In this document: positions 44,570-53,039 of the stretch, one piece after another
Layout of the letters: every line of letters starts with the position of its first letter
Numbering within the stretch: the first letter of the stretch is position 1
Assembly: GCA_016933055.1 (NCBI GenBank)
Contig: JAFGBS010000028.1
Coordinates: 1 to 64,000 of the forward strand
From: Promethearchaeota archaeon
GTDB taxonomy: Archaea; Asgardarchaeota; Lokiarchaeia; Sigyniarchaeales; Promethearchaeaceae
Direction: 5' to 3'
DNA: 64,000 nt
Program-made: the position numbers and the translations under genes
The notes under the pieces: model-generated
What the model was told of the DNA's origin: nothing
The model's database searches: none
The model's input: the letters and a program-made list of their open reading frames with translations, nothing else

Positions 44570-45388
44570 ATGTCAGAGTATGAATATTGGGTTGTTGAAG
44601 ACCACAAGATGGGTATTTTTTGGTTGAAATTGAACCGACCAAATAAACGTAATGCATTCAATGAAGCTGTCGCATTGGAATTGGGAGAAGTGTTAGATGA
44701 ATTTAGGACAAATGAAGAAATCCGAATTTTAATCCTCTCCAGTACATCTGATGCGTTCTTTTCCGCTGGTGCGGACATTGATTGGTTTGCAGCTATAAAT
44801 GGTGAAGAAGCCGAGGAAATATCTAAGAAGAGTCATGAAATATTTGGAAAATTACAAGAATTACCCTTCCCCGTGATTGCTGCCATTAAAGGAGTATGTA
44901 TAACTGCAGGTTTGGAAGTAATTCTGTGTGCAGATATGATTTACGTAGCGGATAATGCAAAATTGGGGCTAATCGAAACGGTTTTTGGAATTACTCCAGG
45001 TGGGGGGGGCACTCAACGTCTTGTCAGATTGATAGGACCTAATAGGGCTAAAGAGATGATATTCAATGCTCGGATCATAGGAGCTGAAGAAGCAGAAAGG
45101 ATCGGATTAGCTAATGCAATGTTTCCTTTAGAGGGTTTTGAGGAAAAAATTGATCGTATCGCCAGAAAAATGCTGATGAATGATCAAGGTGCAATTTCTC
45201 GTTGCAAGAAACTCATAAATTTGGCAACCTATTCCAACGACGAAGGATTTCGGGAAGAACAATACTCATTCAATACTAGCTTTGCTTCTGGGGAGCCTCG
45301 CAGTAGACTAACTGAATATAAAAAACAACAAGAACGTGAAAAACGTCGAAAAGAACGTAAGCAGAAGAAGGCAGAAATAAAAAAATAA
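44570..45388 (+). CDS. Enoyl-CoA hydratase/isomerase family protein
   Basis: A 272-residue crotonase-fold protein. LKLNRPNKRNAFNEAV (about residues 19-34) is the opening motif, AGADIDWF (about 66-73) the first oxyanion-hole element, and KGVCITAGLEVILCAD (about 107-122) the second. Glu residues in ITAGLEV and LIETVFGITPGGGGTQRL (about 135-152) are at the positions used by true hydratases. The C-terminal 20 residues are almost all Lys, Arg and Glu. With the acyl-CoA ligase and another crotonase at 22 kb, the genome can process acyl-CoA thioesters. A T-run at 45432-45439 probably ends its transcript. Confidence 0.85.
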   Translation: MSEYEYWVVEDHKMGIFWLKLNRPNKRNAFNEAVALELGEVLDEFRTNEEIRILILSSTSDAFFSAGADIDWFAAINGEEAEEISKKSHEIFGKLQELPFPVIAAIKGVCITAGLEVILCADMIYVADNAKLGLIETVFGITPGGGGTQRLVRLIGPNRAKEMIFNARIIGAEEAERIGLANAMFPLEGFEEKIDRIARKMLMNDQGAISRCKKLINLATYSNDEGFREEQYSFNTSFASGEPRSRLTEYKKQQEREKRRKERKQKKAEIKK

Positions 45389-45632
45389 GAGACAGAATCC
45401 CAAAGCCCCGGATTATTCAAAAACAATTATATTTTTTTTAAAACCTAATGATATAACTAGGCTTGCAATTACAAGCACATTTTCTCAGACGATTCCTTTC
45501 GTTATTTTTTGTCGAAATAGTGAATCTGATTGCGATTTATAATTTTATAGGTATGGTTTTTATGGAATGATTGATGTGATTTTGTTAGAACTACATACCT
45601 ATTAAAAAGAACCTAAACAAGAGTAAATTATT

Positions 45633-46586
45633 ATGCAGACTGAAGTTCAACACGTCAAACAATCCGAAGACGCTAATTTACGAATTAAAAAGCGTTATAG
45701 GGAGTTGAATAGCACAAAAGAATTAATCATCGATGATCCACGAGGATACTCAGTACAAAAAGTATCTAGTCTGGCACGTTTATTGCATGAATTTACTAGA
45801 TTTAGTAAAAAAAAGAATACAATCTGGGCAATCGCAGAGGCTGATATAACTGATGTTTTGGACAGGTTACAGGAACATAAGAAGAAAACGGGAGAATCAA
45901 TTAGTTTCACGGCTTTTTTAATTACAGTTTTCGCACGAGTTGTAGCTCTTCATAAATATCCCATGAACTCGATCATAAAAAAAGGAAAAGAGATTTATAC
46001 TTTTAATGATGTTGATTTTTCTACCAACATCGAACGAACTTTTCCGGATGGAACGAAGCGACCTATCAGCTACACCATTCGAAAAGCAAATGAGAAAACA
46101 CTACGTCAAATTAATGATGAGCTAAGCGACGCTAAAATTGCGAAACTAAAGACTGCCACCAGTACTAAGGGTAAAAAAGGATGGATTAAATGGGTGATAA
46201 AACGATTACCTAACTTTCCTCGTTGGATTCGGTATTTACTTCTGAGGAAAATGTTTAACGATCCCATTTTGAAAAAAAATTCCATGGGCACAGTTAATTT
46301 AACTGCCGTAGGAATGTTTGGGACTGGTATGGGTAAAATGATACATATAACTCCTCATACTCTTAGTATTGGAATCGGAGGCATTGATGATTTGCCTTTT
46401 GTTATCGATGGCAAAGTCGTTCCAAGAAAGAAGATAGGTATTACCTTAGCGATGGACCATGATGTTATAGATGGTGGACCGGCCACTCGATTTTTCCATG
46501 ATGTTCGCCAGTGGTTAATGTTTTTCTGTCATGAAGCCGACTGGTGTTTTAAAAGTTTGGAAAATCCACCTATAAAAACTGAATAA
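45633..46586 (+). CDS. 2-oxoacid dehydrogenase E2-type acyltransferase domain, stand-alone
   Basis: A 317-residue protein that has only the catalytic acyltransferase domain of E2 subunits. The CoA- and lipoyl-site motif is LAMDHDVIDGGPATRF (about residues 271-286), with the catalytic His and Asp of the H-x-x-x-D-G pattern. NSMGTVNLTAVGMFG (about 216-230) and the trimer-forming strands are also present. No lipoyl domain or E1/E3-binding domain precedes it; residues 1-40 are charged and extended. No E1 or E3 gene is adjacent. Such stand-alone domains may acylate CoA or act on another substrate, as chloramphenicol acetyltransferase does. Confidence 0.75.
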   Translation: MQTEVQHVKQSEDANLRIKKRYRELNSTKELIIDDPRGYSVQKVSSLARLLHEFTRFSKKKNTIWAIAEADITDVLDRLQEHKKKTGESISFTAFLITVFARVVALHKYPMNSIIKKGKEIYTFNDVDFSTNIERTFPDGTKRPISYTIRKANEKTLRQINDELSDAKIAKLKTATSTKGKKGWIKWVIKRLPNFPRWIRYLLLRKMFNDPILKKNSMGTVNLTAVGMFGTGMGKMIHITPHTLSIGIGGIDDLPFVIDGKVVPRKKIGITLAMDHDVIDGGPATRFFHDVRQWLMFFCHEADWCFKSLENPPIKTE

Positions 46587-46716
46587 ATAGTATTATCTCT
46601 TCTCTTGTCTGTTTTTTTGGTTCTATTCTATCTTATTATTTCAATTTCAGGAATCCCCTCTATTTCTTTCTTAAGGTGAGATCATCTTACATAAAAAGGA
46701 CAACTGATAATCAAAT

Positions 46717-47622
46717 ATGAGTAGTATGTGGAAGATTAATCCTCAACCGTTTATAAAAAATAATCGCCCTCTTATTTTTGCACATCGTGGGGATAGTGCG
46801 TTAATTCCCGAGAATACGATGCATGCTTTTAAGGATGCTTATCAATTGGATATAGATTGTATCGAGACGGATGTGCATATGACCAAGGATCAAAATTTTG
46901 TCTTATTCCATGATCCCAATTTAGAGAGAACTACGGATGGAAAAGGCTCAGTCGCCGATTATACTCTATCAGAACTGAAGAACCTCGATGCTGGATATAA
47001 TTTTCAACCACAAGGGTCTAATGATTTTCCATTTAGAGCTAAGGGTTTAAAAATCCATTCACTTGAAGAGATATTACCGCTCTTTCCAAAAGTAAGGTTT
47101 AATATTGATATCAAATCTGAAAACCCATTAGCTCCTGAGATATTAGCCCAAGAATTGAAAGAATTGGGAGTAGAAGATCGTGTGTGTGTAGGATCCTTCC
47201 ATCAAAAGCAAATTCAGCGTTTTCGAAAATATTCAAAAATTGCCACGAGTGCTGGACCAAAAGAAGTACTCCGATTTCTATTGAAATTTTATCTATGGAG
47301 AAAACGGGTATCCAAGTTAATAGAAAGCAAAAAAAAGCCAATATCATATCATGATACCATAAATAACCAAAAAATGGTTTTTGGTCAAGCACTCCCCTAT
47401 TATTCGTTACAAATCCCATTACAAAAATCGATAATCAAAATTGTTACACCCCAATTTATTGAATTTGCGCATTTGGTAGGAATTGCGATTCATGTGTGGA
47501 CTATTAACGAGGCTATGGTAATGAAGAAATTGCTACAATGGAATGTTGACGGAATCTTTACTGATAAACCCCGAGTACTCATTAAAGTATGGGAACAATT
47601 ACAAAACACTTCAGAACTTTAA
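46717..47622 (+). CDS. ugpQ: Glycerophosphodiester phosphodiesterase
   Basis: A 301-residue TIM-barrel phosphodiesterase that cleaves glycerophosphodiesters to glycerol-3-phosphate and an alcohol. FAHRGDSALIPENTMHAF (about residues 21-38) has the catalytic His and the metal-binding Glu in PENT; ETDVHMTKD (about 48-56) gives two further metal ligands; LFHDPNLERTTDG (about 61-73) the second catalytic His. FNIDIKSE (about 129-136) completes the family pattern. An internal segment around residues 205-235 is a basic insertion. It lacks a signal peptide. In an archaeon it may recycle head groups of isoprenoid glycerophospholipids. Confidence 0.85.
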   Translation: MSSMWKINPQPFIKNNRPLIFAHRGDSALIPENTMHAFKDAYQLDIDCIETDVHMTKDQNFVLFHDPNLERTTDGKGSVADYTLSELKNLDAGYNFQPQGSNDFPFRAKGLKIHSLEEILPLFPKVRFNIDIKSENPLAPEILAQELKELGVEDRVCVGSFHQKQIQRFRKYSKIATSAGPKEVLRFLLKFYLWRKRVSKLIESKKKPISYHDTINNQKMVFGQALPYYSLQIPLQKSIIKIVTPQFIEFAHLVGIAIHVWTINEAMVMKKLLQWNVDGIFTDKPRVLIKVWEQLQNTSEL

Positions 47623-47736
47623 GATTGTGGAAGAGTTTTATTTCATACCAAGTCCTATAAGCATCTTTGCTAAATTGTCTTATTTCCGTTTAAACGAATA
47701 AATAACATTTTTCTAAAATATCAAAAACTTCTACAA

Positions 47737-49299
47737 ATGGAACCACAAAAAGTTCATGAAAGGGAAAAAGTTACTTTCCGGCACAAATTAGTGTATGGAT
47801 TAGGACAAGCTCCAGGGGCTGCGTTTGGTGGCTTTATGGGAAGTATACAGACTTTTTACTACGGTTGGATGGGTTTAAATTACAGATTCATTTTTTGGAC
47901 GCAAGTTATATATGCAATTTGGAATGTGGTTAATGATCCATTATTTGGTCATCTTCAAGATAAAACTCGTACTACCAAAGGTCGATATATCCCATGGATT
48001 AGGTGGACAGCACCATTTTTTACACTTGCCTTTATTGCTGTTTTCTTTCCGGCTCAAACTTGGGCATTCAAAGTGAGTGGGGAAAGTACCCAATGGATTT
48101 TAGCGTTGTGGTACTTAGTTACACAATTAGCCTATGATACAGGATTCACAATAATTTATATCGCTCATGTAGCCCTAGCACCTCAGATGACCATGGATGA
48201 AAAAGAACGAACTCAGATACAAATTATATCGACCTTGTTTAATATTATCATCGGTGGGATTTTCACATTTGTCCCACTAATTTTTCTTGTTGACCCCAAT
48301 TTACAAAAAATACGTATTTTTCAAATATTTGTGGTGATTGTGGGATTAATAAGTTTCATACCTTGGCCAATTCTCGTAAGAACAATCATTGAACGAAAGG
48401 AATTTATTCCTCCCAAAGAAAATCAATCCAGTTTCTGGGAAAATGTAAAACACGTATTAAAAAATCCTTCTGGACGCTCATATATCTTTTATGATGGAAT
48501 ATCTGTGTTTTTATTTAATGCAGTATTCGTAGGATTGCCCTTTACCCTTGAGTGGATATTTGGAATGAAGGAAGAATACAATCCTGGCTGGGGACTTGTT
48601 GACATCCTTCCCTATTTAGCTATACCCATCGGTGCTTTGATAATTGGTATTTTCATTCAACTCAAGATTCCAAAGCCCCGATCTGAACGGGGATTTGGAG
48701 GAGATGTGAAAACTGCATTGATGTATTCCTTAATTACACAAGCGATCGGTTCGATAATCAGTTTCCTGGGAGTACTGTTTAGTACTAATCTAAATTATTT
48801 TGAACTGAATTTACCCAATCTTGCATGGTTAATTTCTATAGGAATGGGTATTACATTCTTGGGATTTAGCGGAGATATGATTTATCACAACGTGATGAGG
48901 GCTGATACGATTGATTTTGATGAAATTTCTACAGGAGAACGCCGAGAAGCAGTCTATGCTGGCATTGGGTGCATATTTTCGAAACCTATGATAAGTGTCG
49001 CGCTGATTTCTGTGCCTTTTTTTATGTCATTATTTGGATTGGTACCCGCAGCTCCAGAAGATCCCACTAATTCCCGTCTTATTGTCGAAATGGGATTCAG
49101 AAATGCAGCCTTAGGCGTCGCACTAGGCGTTTTTTTAGTACCCGCAATAGTAGCGATCATAGGAGCTATTGCATGGAAATTCTACCCCTTGGATAAGCAT
49201 ACATTAGCAGAAATGAGGATTAGGTTGGAAAAGATGCATAAGAAAAAACGGGAAGAGCGCTTATCACAAAATGATATGGAAATTAAAAAAAGTGAATAG
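47737..49299 (+). CDS. GPH-family sugar/cation symporter
   Basis: A 520-residue major-facilitator protein with about twelve helices. The GPH signature is present as WNVVNDPLFGHLQDKTRT (about residues 66-83) with RYIPWI just behind, and GLGQAPGAAFGG (about 27-38) near the N-terminus. These carriers import glycosides, pentosides or hexuronides with Na+ or H+. It resembles the broken transporter at 13073-14458 in layout, though not closely in sequence. The last 40 residues are charged and cytoplasmic. It lies 114 nt behind the phosphodiesterase gene. Confidence 0.8.
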   Translation: MEPQKVHEREKVTFRHKLVYGLGQAPGAAFGGFMGSIQTFYYGWMGLNYRFIFWTQVIYAIWNVVNDPLFGHLQDKTRTTKGRYIPWIRWTAPFFTLAFIAVFFPAQTWAFKVSGESTQWILALWYLVTQLAYDTGFTIIYIAHVALAPQMTMDEKERTQIQIISTLFNIIIGGIFTFVPLIFLVDPNLQKIRIFQIFVVIVGLISFIPWPILVRTIIERKEFIPPKENQSSFWENVKHVLKNPSGRSYIFYDGISVFLFNAVFVGLPFTLEWIFGMKEEYNPGWGLVDILPYLAIPIGALIIGIFIQLKIPKPRSERGFGGDVKTALMYSLITQAIGSIISFLGVLFSTNLNYFELNLPNLAWLISIGMGITFLGFSGDMIYHNVMRADTIDFDEISTGERREAVYAGIGCIFSKPMISVALISVPFFMSLFGLVPAAPEDPTNSRLIVEMGFRNAALGVALGVFLVPAIVAIIGAIAWKFYPLDKHTLAEMRIRLEKMHKKKREERLSQNDMEIKKSE

Positions 49300-49328
49300 A
49301 AATAAGATCAATTTAATATCTCTTTATT

Positions 49329-49919
49329 CTATCCTAACACGTATTCTATGGATAATTGATTAAAATATGGGCTTCCCGAATCTGTTGCTACCCGAAAACC
49401 AGATGCTGCCCCTGTCCATGCCCTTATTTCGTAATAATTTTCAGCACTAGTAGCATTAATATATAAACTACCCTTTGCATAATAAAAAATATCAATGACC
49501 GGATTACCAGTCGAAAATCTTTCAAAATATGCCTTTTCAGTGTTATTTTCCATTAAATAAACCCAAAAAGTCGAATCAACATCAAGAATTCCTCCAAAAA
49601 CCACAGCAAGATTGATTTTATATAATCCTGGAACAATTAAAGAAAAACGTGTGCTATTAATTACGTTGACATAATTAGTTTCCAGTACTATTTGATCCTC
49701 ATACTCAATCAGAAAATTGCTAACTGTAGTGTAAAGTGGATTATTTACCAAGTTCTCATCTAAATCCTCCCACAGTGCGACAAGCTTCAAACCTTCAGTT
49801 TCATGGGTATGATCATCTCCTCCCAAAAAGGTATCATTTACAAACATATAGCCACTCAATCCTAATCCTGCGATTGCAAGTATCGCTAAAAAAATAATTG
49901 CTCCTTTATTATTTGCCAT
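49329..49919 (-). CDS. Membrane-anchored jelly-roll-like surface protein
   Basis: A 196-residue protein. Residues 6-26 form a signal-anchor helix (GAIIFLAILAIAGLGLSGYM), followed by an acidic, His-containing linker and about 140 residues rich in beta-strands. The order TRFSLIVPGLYKINLAVVF, then a Tyr/Ala strand pair, then SGSPYFNQLSIEYVLG resembles the C1q/TNF-type jelly roll. Asgard genomes carry many proteins of this plan (short anchor, then a beta-rich outside domain). No catalytic residues are evident, so adhesion or binding is the likely role. It converges with the GPH transporter gene, 29 nt apart. Confidence 0.5.
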   Translation of the reverse strand: MANNKGAIIFLAILAIAGLGLSGYMFVNDTFLGGDDHTHETEGLKLVALWEDLDENLVNNPLYTTVSNFLIEYEDQIVLETNYVNVINSTRFSLIVPGLYKINLAVVFGGILDVDSTFWVYLMENNTEKAYFERFSTGNPVIDIFYYAKGSLYINATSAENYYEIRAWTGAASGFRVATDSGSPYFNQLSIEYVLG

Positions 49920-50014
49920 TTTCTTAAACCTTAAATTATGTTCTTAGTTTTGATTATAAACCATTCATAACAAAACAATGTGTATTAATAAATTTATAGA
50001 TTGATTTGTTAGCA

Positions 50015-50030
50015 TGGGAGTAGTATCCCA
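50015..50030. repeat. Short inverted repeat in the spacer at 50 kb
   Basis: TGGGA and TCCCA flank GTAGTA in the 250-nt spacer between two leftward genes. A single short stem, it could be part of a transcript end; little else is seen in the spacer. Confidence 0.25.
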
Positions 50031-50169
50031 AAATATAACTCCAGATTAGGTATGGTAGTTGCTTCGGATTATGAGGAAAAAAAGAGTGAGAAATTGGTGT
50101 AAAAAAGAAAAAAATTACTTTTGTCGTACTTGACCATCACCATCAATATGATAAAAAAACAAAAAAAAA

Positions 50170-50862
50170 TTAATCTCCCGCTTCACTAAGGATACGTGGA
50201 ATTAGTGTTCTGAAATTAGAGTTTTGGTTTATACCTTCATTTGAATCGCCTTGTTGTATTACATTTAAGATAGCAATATCCGCTCCATTGAAATAGGCAG
50301 TTCTAATTTTTTCTGGTTGTAATCCTCCTGCAACAGAAATTAACACGTCAAATTTCCCATGTACTTTAGAAATATCCCGATATCGAATAATACTCCTTGG
50401 ATTTGCTTCTTCGTCTCGACCTTTGTGAATCACTACCACATCTGGTATATTTCTTAAAGGAAGCATCCTTCGAAGCGGGTTGTGAACTCCCAGCATATCA
50501 ATTTCGCTGAACACTCTATATCGATGACAAGTTTCTGTGAAAAGATCCAGTGTTTCCGGTGGAGATGATCCAGCAGCAGTAATCATATTTGCACCTGCAC
50601 TGACAGCAAATTCAACCTCTTGTACAGCACCATCAGTCACTTTCAAATCTGCAACTAGTAAACCAGGCCACATACTCCGAATAGAGCGTACTCCTGCCAT
50701 TCCTTCTCTTTTACAGAATGGCGTCCCAGCTTCAATTATGACTCTTGGATCGTATGGAATTTGTGGGAGGACTTTACGAACTTCATACATATTATGGTTG
50801 AAAGCAATTTGAATATAACGTCTATTTGGGACCAAAGCCGTTGCCAGTCGTCTATTACTCAC
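50170..50862 (-). CDS. OMPDC/HPS-family (HUMPS) barrel enzyme
   Basis: A 230-residue protein of the orotidine-monophosphate decarboxylase superfamily. The catalytic D-x-K-x-x-D cluster is visible as VADLKVTDG (about residues 73-81), and the phosphate-binding turn near the C-terminus reads SVAGGLQPEKI (about 179-189). Hexulose-6-phosphate synthases and related formaldehyde-fixing enzymes have this pattern, and archaea use them in reverse to make ribose phosphate; true OMP decarboxylase is also possible. The start is GTG with GGTG 5 nt upstream. It follows the stomatin gene by 11 nt, an operon partner with no obvious metabolic link. Confidence 0.7.
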   Translation of the reverse strand: MSNRRLATALVPNRRYIQIAFNHNMYEVRKVLPQIPYDPRVIIEAGTPFCKREGMAGVRSIRSMWPGLLVADLKVTDGAVQEVEFAVSAGANMITAAGSSPPETLDLFTETCHRYRVFSEIDMLGVHNPLRRMLPLRNIPDVVVIHKGRDEEANPRSIIRYRDISKVHGKFDVLISVAGGLQPEKIRTAYFNGADIAILNVIQQGDSNEGINQNSNFRTLIPRILSEAGD

Positions 50863-50873
50863 GGCAACACCCC

Positions 50874-51647
50874 CTATTCCATGATCTTCTTAACTGCTTT
50901 TTCAAAACTACTAGGCATAAAGATTACGATCTTTTCTGAGGGATCCTGACTTATATCGCGTATCGTTTGGAGAGTACGTAACTGCAATCCTGCAGATCCT
51001 GATAAGATCTCTGCCGCCTTCCGAAGATTTTCCGCTGCTTGTAACTCACCTTCAGAAGCGATTATGACAGCCCGTTTATCTCGTTCAGCTTCAGCTTGTT
51101 TGGCCATTGCTCGTTTCATTTCTGCCGGTAGTTCTATCTCTTGTATCTTAATGCTGGAAATATCGATTCCCCAAGTATCTGTTTCTGCATCAACAATCTG
51201 TTTGATTTCTTTTGCCACCTTCTCACGTTCGGTTAGAACTCCGTCTAATTCCATATTACCTACAACATCTCGAAGAGCAGCTTGAGTGTATTGTCGTACG
51301 GCAAAAGCATAGTTTTCTATTTTGTTAATAGCATCCGCTGGACGTTGGACTTTGTAATAAACAACCGTGTTAGCTAAAACGGGTATGTTGTCACGTGTGA
51401 TAATCTCTTGGCGGGGTATATCTGCAGTTACTATACGTAGATCAACTTTACGAGCCTTTTCTAACCCGGGTATAAGATAAATTAACCCTGGACCGACTGT
51501 TCTCCGGTATCGACCGAGGCGGAAAACAACTAACCGTTCATATTCCAATACGACTTTAATTCCACCGAGAAGACAACATAGGAAAATAAACACTAAAACG
51601 CCAATTATTATTCCTATATAGCCTCCTGGTCCTATAATTTGAAACAT
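50874..51647 (-). CDS. Stomatin/prohibitin (SPFH) family protein
   Basis: A 257-residue protein with an N-terminal membrane helix (IGIIIGVLVFIFLCCLLGG, about residues 9-27) and an SPFH domain: RLVVFRLGRYRRTVGPGL (about 38-55), TADIPRQEIITRDNIPV and the helix EAERDKRAVIIASEGE (about 190-205). It is of the slipin type, which archaea often pair with an NfeD protein or protease; none is visible here. SPFH proteins organise membrane domains. The frame also has a TTG three codons earlier (51656), but GGAG before the ATG favours this start. It is the first gene of the operon with the HUMPS barrel gene. Confidence 0.85.
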   Translation of the reverse strand: MFQIIGPGGYIGIIIGVLVFIFLCCLLGGIKVVLEYERLVVFRLGRYRRTVGPGLIYLIPGLEKARKVDLRIVTADIPRQEIITRDNIPVLANTVVYYKVQRPADAINKIENYAFAVRQYTQAALRDVVGNMELDGVLTEREKVAKEIKQIVDAETDTWGIDISSIKIQEIELPAEMKRAMAKQAEAERDKRAVIIASEGELQAAENLRKAAEILSGSAGLQLRTLQTIRDISQDPSEKIVIFMPSSFEKAVKKIME

Positions 51648-51825
51648 TTTTCTCAATTCTCCAATTTTGCATTATATGCAAAATGTTATGTATCTATCAC
51701 ATTTTCGAATATAAAAAAGTGGGTTCTAGGTTTTATTGAAATTTTTTATGTTTTTTATCCATCCATTCTAAAAAAATTTGGAATTTCTGATGAATTTATT
51801 TTGAGAGATATATTGCTAACACATA

Positions 51826-52779
51826 ATGAAGTTCCGTGACCAACTAAGAAATAAATTACAATCCGAAATTCCCGAAAATTTATTGCCATTATTACCCTCC
51901 GGTATCCAATTCATCAGCACCATTGCTGTATTGAATTTAAAGGAAGAACTTTACGACTATAAAATCCAGATAGGAAATGCAGTAATGACTCTAATACCCA
52001 AAACTACGGCCGTCTGGGTACGAACAGGAACTATTTCAGGACAATTTCGAACACCGGAGGGTTTGGAACATATATGTGGATCTACCGAGACAGAAGTCAT
52101 TCATACCGAGAATAAAATCCGTTATAAATTTGATTTTACAAACATTATGTTTGCCAAGGGAAATGTAACCGAACGTCAGCATTTACCGAAATTGGTTAGA
52201 CCTGGAGAAATAATCATAGACATGTTTGCTGGAATTGGATATTTCTCATTAGGGATTGCGATGTATGCGAAACCCGAACAAATTTATTCCATTGAATTGA
52301 ATCCTATCTCGTATAAATATCTGGAAGAAAACATCCGACTTAATAAACTAACTAAGAAAATCACTCCCATTCACGGAGATTGTGCAGAAGAAACTTTGAA
52401 ACTGGGAGATCATGGAATAAAAGCAGATAGGATTATAATGGGTGTATTTCCTGCTCCATATTCTTATCTAAAAGATGCGATCTCGGTAGTTAAACCAAAA
52501 AAACTTGTACCGAAAACAGACATTGAGACATTTATTGAAAATACCGAGAGTAGTTCTCATTTTGATCTTTATCCTTCTCTAAAAATGATATCGAACACAA
52601 TATTGCATTTTGAAGGTGTAGTGATAGGACGAGATTTCACAGAATTCTACCAAAATATACAAAAAGAGATCCGCCCTCTTGGATTCGATAGTGCAATCAT
52701 CGCAACGAGGTTCGTAAAATCGTTCGGACCGAAAATGTATCACGTTGTGTTAGATCTAGCAATAGGAACACAAGATTGA
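51826..52779 (+). CDS. Trm5/TYW2-family tRNA methyltransferase or aminocarboxypropyltransferase
   Basis: The 317-residue protein has an N-terminal D1-like part, then the middle segment FAKGNVTERQHLPKLV (about residues 108-123) and the SAM-binding site IIDMFAGIGYFSLGIA (about 128-143), with Glu in SIELNP (about 153-158). Where Trm5 has N-x-x-x/NPPY near the target base, this protein reads ADRIIMGVFPAP (about 195-206), closer to TYW2/Taw2, which transfers the aminocarboxypropyl group in wybutosine synthesis. Both enzymes act on position 37 of tRNA-Phe. It lies 260 nt before the MPN gene pair on the same strand. Confidence 0.7.
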   Translation: MKFRDQLRNKLQSEIPENLLPLLPSGIQFISTIAVLNLKEELYDYKIQIGNAVMTLIPKTTAVWVRTGTISGQFRTPEGLEHICGSTETEVIHTENKIRYKFDFTNIMFAKGNVTERQHLPKLVRPGEIIIDMFAGIGYFSLGIAMYAKPEQIYSIELNPISYKYLEENIRLNKLTKKITPIHGDCAEETLKLGDHGIKADRIIMGVFPAPYSYLKDAISVVKPKKLVPKTDIETFIENTESSSHFDLYPSLKMISNTILHFEGVVIGRDFTEFYQNIQKEIRPLGFDSAIIATRFVKSFGPKMYHVVLDLAIGTQD

Positions 52780-52946
52780 AGTTAATTGAAATTTTCAAAT
52801 AAAAATAGAAATTTTTCAAGTATTTTTCGTAAAATTAGAAACGTTTCCATACTTATTCACTGATCATTGGATGCAATTTTTTTTTGCTTTCATCCTAAGC
52901 GAACGCGGACCCATCAATGTTATAAATATCCAATTGTATGAAGAAT

Positions 52947-52965
52947 CGAGGAAATAAACACCTCG
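52947..52965. promoter_or_regulatory. Short stem-loop before the MPN operon
   Basis: CGAGG and CCTCG pair around a 9-nt loop, 75 nt before the MPN+ start. It follows a TATA-like GTTATAAATAT at about 52918-52928, so it would fall within the 5' leader of that operon. Confidence 0.3.
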
Positions 52966-53039
52966 AAAGAATTAAGCTTAAAGCAAAAGAAACTTCATTA
53001 CATTTTATAGTTCGATAATTCATTACACACGGTGCTGAA

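Noticed and set aside
52938..53018. A 26-codon basic frame upstream of the MPN+ gene that could be a leader peptide
   Set aside because: The TATA-like element at 52918-52928 puts the transcript start near or after its ATG, so it would not be in the mRNA as read.
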